From NCBI GenBank assembly GCA_900768705.1, contig CAAGEB010000196.1:1-7030 (forward strand): 7,030 bases of DNA. The letters run 5' to 3'. The notes under the pieces are model-generated. The model saw nothing but the letters and a program-made list of their open reading frames with translations. It was not told where the DNA came from and searched no databases. The number at the start of each line of letters is the position of its first letter. Positions within the stretch are counted from its first letter, which is position 1. The stretch is from Oscillospiraceae bacterium (GTDB taxonomy: Bacteria; Bacillota; Clostridia; Oscillospirales; Ruminococcaceae). This document shows, in pieces, positions 1 to 4,721 of this stretch. The translations under genes and the position numbers were made by a program.

Positions 1-1
1 C

Positions 2-811
2 TCCGGCACGGATGACGGAGACTGCACGACGGCGGTTATCTGCGAATGCGGCTATACAATTACTACGGCAAATGACGACCACACCTACGGAGCATGGCAG
101 TCAAACGGTAATGGAACGCACACACACCGTTGCACCGTTGTTGGCTGCAGCGGCTATGAAGACGGCAACTGCACAGGCGGTGAAGCTACCTGCACAAGCA
201 AGGCAATCTGTGAGTATTGCAAAACCGAATATGGCGAGGTTGACAGCTCAAATCATAATCTTGAAAAGATTCCTGCAAAGGACGCAACTGTTACCGCAAC
301 AGGAAACAAGGAGTATTGGCATTGCTTGGACTGCGATAAATACTTCGCTGATGAAAACGCTACAAACGAAATTAAGCTTGATGACACGGTAATTTCAAAG
401 CTCTCGCCTGAAATAATTGAGGGCAAAGGACAGAGCATAACTGCAGGGGAAAAGAAAGAGCTTACTTTCAAATCAAATGCGGCGTTCAGCGATTTTATCC
501 GAGTTGAGCTTGACGGTAAAACCCTTGATGAGAAGAATTATACCGTCAAGGAAGGCAGTACGGTTGTAACCTTAAAGGCTGATTATGTAGCTGCTCTTTC
601 AGCCGGTGAGCATACAATCGGTATTGTATCCGCGAGCGGTACAGCAACCACAACATTTACCGTGAATGCGAAAACAGTAGTAGATAATGATACAAAGTCT
701 CCGCAGACCGGAGATAACAGCCATATGGCATTGTGGATTGCACTGTTGGCGGCAAGCGTGTTCGGGTTAGCGGGAACCGCTGTATACAGCAAAAGAAAAA
801 GAGTAAGATAA
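2..811 (+). CDS. Wall-anchored surface protein, Cys-rich repeats (5'-truncated)
   Basis: This is the C-terminal 269 residues of an exported surface protein; the start lies left of the window. The frame is open from position 2 to the TAA at 809-811. The first ~120 residues are rich in paired Cys and His (for example CEYC and CLDC) within recurring pieces such as HNLEKIPAKDATVTATGNKE, a repeat style common in large clostridial surface proteins. A segment at about residues 135-220 (SITAGEKKELTF through ASGTATTTFTV) looks like an Ig-like or X2-like beta domain. The end has SPQTG at 698-712, a hydrophobic stretch (MALWIALLAASVFGLAGTAV) and a basic tail KRKRVR, which is a sortase sorting signal. 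SPxTG suggests a class B-like sortase as in Clostridioides difficile rather than classical LPxTG; that is inference. Ligand and function are unknown. It may be cargo of the element or the host gene beside its end. Confidence 0.85.
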   Translation, partial: SGTDDGDCTTAVICECGYTITTANDDHTYGAWQSNGNGTHTHRCTVVGCSGYEDGNCTGGEATCTSKAICEYCKTEYGEVDSSNHNLEKIPAKDATVTATGNKEYWHCLDCDKYFADENATNEIKLDDTVISKLSPEIIEGKGQSITAGEKKELTFKSNAAFSDFIRVELDGKTLDEKNYTVKEGSTVVTLKADYVAALSAGEHTIGIVSASGTATTTFTVNAKTVVDNDTKSPQTGDNSHMALWIALLAASVFGLAGTAVYSKRKRVR

Positions 812-849
812 CATAGCATAAGCCGAGTGTGCGGTGCACATTCGCACAC

Positions 850-894
850 ATCCCTCCTATCGGGTACAATGTATCTGACAGGAGGGATTTTTTT
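850..894 (+). terminator. Hairpin plus T-run ending the surface gene; 3' arm carries the tnpV RBS
   Basis: Arms ATCCCTCCT (850-858) and AGGAGGGAT (880-888) pair over 9 bp and run into seven T (888-894), a typical intrinsic terminator 39 nt after the surface gene stop. The right arm contains AGGAGGG, correctly spaced from the ATG at 895, so folding would also hide the tnpV ribosome-binding site. Confidence 0.75.
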
Positions 895-1284
895 ATGGAA
901 CTGAAAAAACATATCACAGACGAAAAGACAGGTATCAGCTACACGCTCTGCGGAGATTACTATCTGCCGGACTTGGCACTTCCCGAAGAAAAGTATTATG
1001 AACTCGGACGCTTCGGTCGTGCAAAGTTCCGTTACTTACAGAAATGCCACAAGGTACTGCTGACGAGCCTGCGGACAAGCGGGACGCTGAATGAATATCT
1101 GCACAGTGTAGACGAGGACTGCGAGGAAATGTTCTCCCGGCTGGTTAAGCAGTACGCCGAGCGTGAGGGCGTGACCGAACAGATGAAAGCCGACGAGATG
1201 ATGAAGTGGGTCGGGCTGATGAACAACATCCGTAGCCGTGCGGAGGAGGTCGTTATGAGGGAGTATATCTATGAGGAAGATTAA
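895..1284 (+). CDS. tnpV: TnpV-family transposon protein
   Basis: This is a 129-residue protein recognised as TnpV family from its N-terminus (MELKKHITDEKTGISY, GDYYLPDLALPEE), the central GRFGRAKFRYLQ segment and the C-terminal EREGVTEQMKADEMMKWV and NNIRSRAEEV. The family is named from Tn4451-type elements of clostridia and recurs on serine-recombinase transposons; its biochemical role is not established. I start at 895 because AGGAGGG lies 8 nt upstream. The in-frame GTG at 829 has no ribosome-binding site and would translate through the terminator stem. It is soluble and charged, with no membrane segment or signal peptide. The end overlaps the next small ORF by 14 nt, so the two are probably translationally coupled. 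The overlap of the RBS with the terminator hairpin suggests that readthrough or refolding controls expression (inference). Confidence 0.88.
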   Translation: MELKKHITDEKTGISYTLCGDYYLPDLALPEEKYYELGRFGRAKFRYLQKCHKVLLTSLRTSGTLNEYLHSVDEDCEEMFSRLVKQYAEREGVTEQMKADEMMKWVGLMNNIRSRAEEVVMREYIYEED

Positions 1285-1411
1285 AATTAAGGTGGACGAT
1301 TTTGAACTGCGGCTCATTATCCGTGCGCTGGCGGAATGGCGGAACATCTTGATTGCTGAGAATAAACCGAGGGAGGATTTAGATGAGCTGCTGATACGCT
1401 TCTGCAAATGA
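1271..1411 (+). CDS. Small 46-residue protein coupled to tnpV
   Basis: This 46-residue ORF begins MRKIKIKVDDFELRLIIRAL and ends LDELLIRFCK. Its ATG at 1271 lies within the last codons of tnpV in another frame, with an AGGGAG-like site about 7 nt upstream inside tnpV. The 14-nt overlap and the terminator directly after its stop (TGA 1409-1411) argue that it is a real second gene of the tnpV unit. The sequence suggests one or two amphipathic helices; there is no Cys cluster or membrane segment. Similar short KIKVDD-type proteins beside tnpV are familiar to me from gut Firmicutes elements, but no function is known to me. A regulator or partner of TnpV or the recombinase is a guess. Confidence 0.7.
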   Translation: MRKIKIKVDDFELRLIIRALAEWRNILIAENKPREDLDELLIRFCK

Positions 1412-1438
1412 CCGCTTACAACTGAATACAGAAAGAGA

Positions 1439-1488
1439 AAGCACTTATTTTCAGGGAATTATCCCACAAGAAAATAGGTGCTTTTTTT
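1439..1488 (+). terminator. Strong intrinsic terminator of the tnpV unit
   Basis: Left arm AAGCACTTATTTTC (1439-1452) and right arm GAAAATAGGTGCTT (1470-1483) pair over 14 bp with one G-T wobble. The 17-nt loop holds a GGGA/TCCC inner pair, and seven T (1482-1488) follow. It sits 28 nt after the stop of the small ORF and closes the tnpV unit. Confidence 0.9.
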
Positions 1489-1666
1489 GTACCCAAAAGG
1501 CGGTATTTCCGATAAACCGGCAGGACGGTATAAACTCATTACCCTGCTTTTTCCGACCCATTACAGCGAAGAAAAACGGCGATTTTTACCCCGAAACTAT
1601 GTCATTTCAGCGCTTGATTACTAAGTCAGGTGCTTTTTGTTTTTTCGGTTCAATCAAGCGAGATTT
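1489..1666. other. Gene-free spacer with terminator-like and inverted-repeat structure
   Basis: No ORF with a credible start and ribosome-binding site was seen. A weak terminator-like fold lies at 1520-1552: GCAG/CTGC and GGTA/TACC pair with a 3-nt bulge and are followed by five T. The piece AGGTGCTTTTT from the tnpV terminator (1476-1486) recurs at 1628-1638. The 3' part holds the inverted repeat entered separately. Confidence 0.5.
1611..1660. repeat. 9-bp perfect inverted repeat, 32-nt spacer
   Basis: CGCTTGATT (1611-1619) and AATCAAGCG (1652-1660) are exact reverse complements around a T-rich spacer. It directly precedes the AT-rich repeat array. It could be a protein-binding dyad or a boundary of the origin-like region; no T-run follows, so a terminator is unlikely. 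Confidence 0.55.
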
Positions 1667-2003
1667 AATTTTTTTGGAAAAGGGTTGCCGTTTCATCTTT
1701 CTCAGTGGGAATTAGTGAAAGGATGATTTTTTCAAAATATTTTTTGAAAACACCCCCCAAAAACGCTCTCCCATTTCAAACAAGTGAAGGGGTAAAAAAA
1801 TTTTTTTGAAAAAAGGGTGTCCATTTCATCTCCCCCGGTGGGAACAAGTGAAAGAATAAATTTTTTTGGAGTTTTTCTCGCAGAGCACAGATTTTGGGTG
1901 TGCATTTTGACCCCCTTTGTCCAAATGAGTGAGAGGAAGTTTTATCTTTGGTTTCCAAAACACCCGATAATTTTTCCTTTCCCAGTCCGAACAAGTGAAG
2001 GGA
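1667..2003. repeat. AT-rich array of five imperfect 64-81 bp repeat units (possible origin)
   Basis: Each unit carries a T-tract, a C-rich middle and a conserved core related to ACAAGTGAAGG. The AGTGAA/AGTGAG cores are at 1714, 1783, 1847, 1928 and 1994, which gives spacings of 69, 64, 81 and 66. The units starting at 1669 and 1801 are most alike: T7, then a GGG block, TTTCATC, GTGGGAA and AGTGAAAG, offset by 132 bp or two units. T- and A-tracts include A7T7 at 1794-1807, T7 at 1669-1675 and T7 at 1861-1867. Position upstream of a RepA-like ATPase fits an iteron-like origin or another DNA-binding region (inference). An ORF can be read through part of it (1817-2056) but has no convincing ribosome-binding site. 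Confidence 0.7.
1729..1750. repeat. AT-only hairpin within the repeat array
   Basis: TTTTCAAAA (1729-1737) and TTTTGAAAA (1742-1750) form a perfect 9-bp inverted repeat with a 4-nt loop. It is almost wholly A/T and would melt or extrude easily, as in a DNA-unwinding element (inference). Confidence 0.55.
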
Positions 2004-2041
2004 TATTGTCACCCTACACCTTTTTACAACTGAATGACCGT

Positions 2042-2186
2042 CCGATTGGGATATGACCTTGCGATGATACGAGCAGGGCAACGCCGCTGAGATGGGGGCA
2101 GGCATACAAAAACGGCAATCGGGTAAAGCGGCGGTTACATACCCACGCCTTACGGCTTGGGTTGAAAACTATGGGAGGTGGTGAAA
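2042..2186 (+). promoter_or_regulatory. Structured leader before the small gene/RepA-like unit
   Basis: The strongest fold is 2141-2162: ACCCACGCC pairs with GGCTTGGGT around TTAC, 8 of 9 bp, without a following T-run, ending 11 nt before the GGGAGG ribosome-binding site (2173-2178). Two more complementary pairs lie upstream: CCGATTG (2042-2048) with CAATCGG (2116-2122), and CGCCGCT (2082-2088) with AGCGGCG (2127-2133). These two interleave, so both together would be a pseudoknot and otherwise they are alternatives. That would suit a regulated leader or antisense-controlled Rep expression, but no promoter box could be placed with confidence. Confidence 0.4.
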
Positions 2187-2369
2187 GTGCCACGAATGAG
2201 TAAAAAGCGGAAACAGGAATGGGCGCTGTTTCTGAATGAGAGAAACCGTATCACCTACAACGATCTTTGCAGGAAGTGTCAGAACGACTGCAAGCAGAGC
2301 TTTCGGGTGCTGGTAATCGAATGCCCGAAATTTTTGAGAAAGGAGAGAAAACGAAAAAATGAAGCTTGA
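2187..2369 (+). CDS. Small basic Cys-containing protein (60 aa)
   Basis: From the GTG at 2187 this reads VPRMSKKRKQEWALFLNERN and continues with CRKCQNDC at residues 28-35, a further Cys at about 46 and a very basic tail (KFLRKERKRKNEA). The CxxCxxxC plus Cys pattern suggests a metal-binding or nucleic-acid-binding miniprotein (inference). I chose GTG 2187 because GGAGGTG (2174-2180) lies 6 nt upstream. GTG at 2178 and 2181 overlap that site, and ATG 2196 is rather far from it. Its end overlaps the ATPase gene by 11 nt, so the pair is probably one translationally coupled unit. I recall similar short proteins ahead of this ATPase in gut Firmicutes elements, but know no function for them. Confidence 0.75.
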   Translation: MPRMSKKRKQEWALFLNERNRITYNDLCRKCQNDCKQSFRVLVIECPKFLRKERKRKNEA

Positions 2370-3393
2370 GATCACAAAGGCAAGCGAGGTTCAGGTAAAG
2401 AGCGTGGAATGGATGTGGTATCCGTATATTCCCTATGGCAAGGTCACAGTTTTGCAGGGCGATGCCGGTGACGGCAAAAGCACCTTGATTCTGAAGCTTG
2501 CCGCAATGCTGACAAGGGGCGAGCCAATGCCCTTTACCGACGGCGAGGGTGCAGAACCGGTCAATGTCATTTACCAGTCCACGGAGGACGACGCTGACGA
2601 TACGATTGTTCCCCGCTTTATTGCCGCAGGCGGCGATACGGACAGGCTGCTGTTTATCAATGAGAAGGAACAGTATCTTAGCTTTTCCGACGAGCGACTG
2701 CTGGAAGCCATCCGACAGACCAAAGCAAAGCTCATCGTCCTTGATCCCTTATCCGCATATATCGGGGAGTCAACCTCGATCAATTCCGCCAATGAAGTCC
2801 GCAGACAGTTTCGACCGCTGATTGATATCGCAAAGGAACAGGGCTGTGCGATTGTCATCGTTCATCATATGAACAAGGCAATCGGGCAGAAAGCACTGAA
2901 CCGTGGCGTTGGTTCGGTGGATATTGTGGGTGCGGCAAGAAGCGTTCTGCTCGTCGGGAGAACCGATAAGGAACGTCCCGATGAGCGAATACTGGCGCAG
3001 GTCAAAAGCAACCTTGCCCCGACAGGAAATGCCATTCTCTTTTCGGTTGACGAGGGCGGTATTCACTGGCTGGAGGAAACCGCAAGGACAGCAGATGAAG
3101 TTTTGGGGAATGTATTTGCGGGGATCGGCAGACCCGATGAGCAAATGCAGAAAGCAAAAGAAATGCTGTCCGCTTTACTCGCTGGCACCCAGCCAAAGCC
3201 GCAGAGCGAAGTGATGCGTCATCTGAAAGAGGCGGGGGTCAGCGAGAGTACGGCAAAAAAAGCAAAAGCACTGCTGGGCATACGCTCTGTGAAACAGGGC
3301 GTGCAGTGGTTTTGGTTGTTGCCGGAGGGCAAGGACGAACAGGATTTCGTGACGGATAAAGACACGAAAAGCTGTGAGGATTTGCCCTTTTAA
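2359..3393 (+). CDS. RepA-like AAA/RecA-fold ATPase (AAA_25 type, plasmid/phage helicase family)
   Basis: This 344-residue P-loop ATPase resembles the RepA-like hexameric helicase group (AAA_25 type) of plasmids, phages and mobile islands. Visible motifs are Walker A GDAGDGKST (34-42), STEDD (74-78) with a candidate catalytic Glu, Walker B LIVLDPL (125-131, Asp129), the HHMNK motif (169-173) and the GSVDIVGAARSVLLVGR segment that follows. The last ~80 residues (about 265-325) look like a winged-helix domain often fused to this ATPase. Likely role: cytoplasmic DNA unwinding or loading during replication of the excised element; no primase or separate initiator is visible in the window. The ATG at 2359 has AAGGAGA 12 nt upstream, slightly far, consistent with coupling to the overlapping small gene. 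The AT-rich array upstream would be its natural origin (inference). Confidence 0.88.
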   Translation: MKLEITKASEVQVKSVEWMWYPYIPYGKVTVLQGDAGDGKSTLILKLAAMLTRGEPMPFTDGEGAEPVNVIYQSTEDDADDTIVPRFIAAGGDTDRLLFINEKEQYLSFSDERLLEAIRQTKAKLIVLDPLSAYIGESTSINSANEVRRQFRPLIDIAKEQGCAIVIVHHMNKAIGQKALNRGVGSVDIVGAARSVLLVGRTDKERPDERILAQVKSNLAPTGNAILFSVDEGGIHWLEETARTADEVLGNVFAGIGRPDEQMQKAKEMLSALLAGTQPKPQSEVMRHLKEAGVSESTAKKAKALLGIRSVKQGVQWFWLLPEGKDEQDFVTDKDTKSCEDLPF

Positions 3394-3417
3394 GGGAGTC
3401 AAGGGGGAACGCCTTGC

Positions 3418-3456
3418 CCACCATCTTGCTTGCAAGGTGTAGTGGGTTACACTGCA
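3418..3456 (+). other. oriT: Probable MOBV-type oriT with nick region
   Basis: The segment GTGTAGTGGGTTACACT (3437-3453) matches in pattern the pMV158 MobM nick region, GTATAGTGTG/TTATACT as I recall it, which predicts a nick between G3446 and T3447. As in pMV158, the nick is flanked by two overlapping inverted repeats. ATCTTG (3423-3428) pairs with CAAGGT (3433-3438) around CTTG, extended by CCAC/GTGG (3418-3421, 3442-3445). GTGTA (3437-3441) pairs with TACAC (3448-3452) with the nick in the loop. It is about 290 nt upstream of the mobV start on the same strand. The nick position is an inference by similarity. Confidence 0.75.
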
Positions 3457-3465
3457 ATGCACCGG

Positions 3466-3491
3466 GAACGGAAAACGCACGGTTTCCGTTC
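3466..3491. repeat. 9-bp perfect hairpin downstream of oriT
   Basis: GAACGGAAA (3466-3474) and TTTCCGTTC (3483-3491) are exact reverse complements around an 8-nt loop. It is the first hairpin 3' of the predicted nick and has no T-run. Confidence 0.7.
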
Positions 3492-3501
3492 GGTTGGCAG
3501 T

Positions 3502-3609
3502 GATTTTTGCGAGCCGCCGGATATGGCGAGCAAAATATCACGGACAACAGCACCCCGGGATTGTTTACGAGCCGCAAAGGACGGCGAGCAAACAAGACCG
3601 AAAGGCGGT
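3502..3609. repeat. Two related hairpins 58 nt apart, plus small stem
   Basis: Hairpin A (3502-3539): TTTTGC/GCAAAA and GCC/GGC are separated by a GA/GA internal loop, with an outer GAT/ATC. Hairpin B (3561-3595): TTGTTT/AAACAA and GCCG/CGGC, also with a GA/GA loop next to the inner stem. Both share GAGCCGC, a 7-nt variable piece and GGCGAGCAAA, at exactly 58-nt offset (3511 and 3569; 3525 and 3583). A small stem ACCG/CGGT (3597-3609) follows. AGCACC (3549-3554) can pair with GGTGCT (3614-3619) to enclose hairpin B. Opposed GA dinucleotides often form sheared pairs in RNA or single-stranded DNA. Confidence 0.65.
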
Positions 3610-3671
3610 AAGAGGTGCTTTGCTGTGTATCAACCGTCTCTCCCGTTCTCCGCAAAATGATACAGAGGAAG

Positions 3672-3698
3672 ATAATTCAACGATACATTCTGAATTAT
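3672..3698. promoter_or_regulatory. 8-bp dyad ahead of mobV, candidate operator
   Basis: ATAATTCA (3672-3679) and TGAATTAT (3691-3698) are exact reverse complements with an 11-nt spacer, ending 24 nt before the mobV ribosome-binding site. The size and place fit an operator over or just after the mob promoter. MobM of pMV158 represses its own promoter, so relaxase autoregulation is one possibility and the ParB-like protein another (inference). Confidence 0.5.
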
Positions 3699-3737
3699 TA
3701 CTTCCTTGAAAATGAAACGATAAGGAGAGAAATGCCT

Positions 3738-4721
3738 ATGGCAAATTACGCGATTATGCGCATCGAAAAACGCAAACTCGGCGCTGTCGGCAGGATATGC
3801 AATCATCACGAACGACTGAAAGCCGAGTACAAAAGCAATCCCGATATTGACCCTTCGAGGACGCACCTGAACTATCACATTGTCGAGCCTACGGCAAAAT
3901 ACCGCAAGGCAGTACTGGACAGGATTGAAGAAGTCGGAGCTAAGCGAAGAAAGGACAGCGTGGTTATGCAGGACTGTTTCGTGGGCGGAACCCCTGACTG
4001 GCTGAAAGGAAAATCCGTTGAGGAACAGAGAGAATATTTTGATTATGCCTACCGTTTCTTTGAAAATAACTTCAAAAAAGAGAACATCATCTCGGCGGTT
4101 GTGCATTTGGACGAGGCAACTCCCCATATGCACCTTTGCTTTGTTCCGATAACGGAAAAGGGCAGACTGTCATCCAAGGATATTATCGGAGGACCGAAAG
4201 GGCTTGTGGGCTGGCAGGACAAATTCTACGAATATATGCACGAAAAATATCCCGACATCACAAGAGGAACGCCTGCAAAAGTATCTCACCGAAAGCATAT
4301 CCCTCCCTTTATGTTTAAGGTTGCCGGCGAACTTTACGACCATTACGGAGAGATATGCGATGCAATCAATGACATCGGGCTTGTGAACAACGCAAAGAAA
4401 AAAGATGCGGCTATTGCCCTTCTCGGCAGGTATGCGCCGGAGATGGCTCAACTCAAGGTGCAGCTTCAAAGCACGGATAAGCACATCGCCTATCTGGAGC
4501 GTGAACTGTTCAGCGAGCGTGACAGCAATTCCAATTACCGCAGTATCAATTACGAGCAGGAACTGGAACTCAAACAGGCAAACCGAAAAATTTATGAGCT
4601 GAACCAAAAGCAGAAGGAGCTTGAAAAGGTGATTTCAAAAATACCGCCGGAAGTACTTCAGCAGATGGCACAGCAGGAAAAAGAAGCGAGAAAACGCAAA
4701 TCGAAAGGATGGGAAAGATAA
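3738..4721 (+). CDS. MobV-family relaxase (Pre/Mob)
   Basis: This 327-residue relaxase nicks oriT and pilots single-stranded DNA during mobilization. Motif I is at the N-terminus (MANYAIMRIEKRK). The segment RICNHHERL resembles KHNERV of pMV158 MobM, placing the presumed nucleophile/base at His23. PSRTHLNY (39-46) is the conserved motif II region. The metal-binding motif is HLDEATPHMH (123-132), the classic HxDExTPHxH. The C-terminal ~100 residues are charged and heptad-like (LERELFSERD to KQKELEKVI), probably a coiled coil. I start at ATG 3738 because MANYAIMR matches family N-termini and AGGAG (3723-3727) is 10 nt away; ATG 3732 is possible but only 4 nt away. Its TAA abuts the parB ATG with no gap. 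No coupling protein or secretion genes are seen, so it likely borrows another element's apparatus (inference). Confidence 0.93.
   Translation: MANYAIMRIEKRKLGAVGRICNHHERLKAEYKSNPDIDPSRTHLNYHIVEPTAKYRKAVLDRIEEVGAKRRKDSVVMQDCFVGGTPDWLKGKSVEEQREYFDYAYRFFENNFKKENIISAVVHLDEATPHMHLCFVPITEKGRLSSKDIIGGPKGLVGWQDKFYEYMHEKYPDITRGTPAKVSHRKHIPPFMFKVAGELYDHYGEICDAINDIGLVNNAKKKDAAIALLGRYAPEMAQLKVQLQSTDKHIAYLERELFSERDSNSNYRSINYEQELELKQANRKIYELNQKQKELEKVISKIPPEVLQQMAQQEKEARKRKSKGWER

Larger units (their letters stand above)
3394..3737. other. 344-nt gene-free region between the RepA-like ATPase gene and mobV
   Basis: No convincing coding region was seen. Short open frames across 3430-3709 lack ribosome-binding sites and run through the hairpins. 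The region holds the predicted oriT, a series of hairpins and the dyad ahead of mobV, each entered separately. No clear -35/-10 pair was found. Confidence 0.6.

Noticed and set aside
12..392. 126-codon ORF on the + strand in frame 3
   Set aside because: It overlaps the open, Cys/His-patterned frame 2 of the surface protein, which continues to the sorting signal. The frame 3 product is low-complexity Thr/Ala/Gln without family features.
829..894. Upstream GTG start for tnpV adding 22 residues
   Set aside because: It has no ribosome-binding site, would be translated through the terminator stem, and the extra residues do not match TnpV N-termini as I know them.
1667..2003. CRISPR-like array
   Set aside because: Repeats are imperfect and irregularly spaced, spacers are not unique blocks between identical repeats, and no cas gene is in the window.
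1817..2056. 79-codon ORF on the + strand in the repeat array
   Set aside because: No Shine-Dalgarno site before its ATG, its product is made of the repeat units, and upstream units are out of frame. Kept only as a finding about repeat ancestry.
1776..2105. 109-codon ORF on the minus strand across the repeat array
   Set aside because: No ribosome-binding site ahead of its start and repetitive content that mirrors the DNA repeats; better explained as a frame kept open by repeats.
3561..3619. Intrinsic terminator or riboswitch ahead of mobV
   Set aside because: The stems are not followed by a T-run, and no known riboswitch core could be recognised.
3430..3709. Two short + strand ORFs (3430-3660 and 3494-3709) before mobV
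   Set aside because: They lack ribosome-binding sites, overlap each other and cover the hairpins and predicted oriT region; their products are not recognisable.
3615..3737. Start of the relaxase at 3615 (41 extra residues)
   Set aside because: It uses a start without a ribosome-binding site and runs through the dyad. Family N-termini begin at the MANYAIMR segment, which has its own AGGAG.
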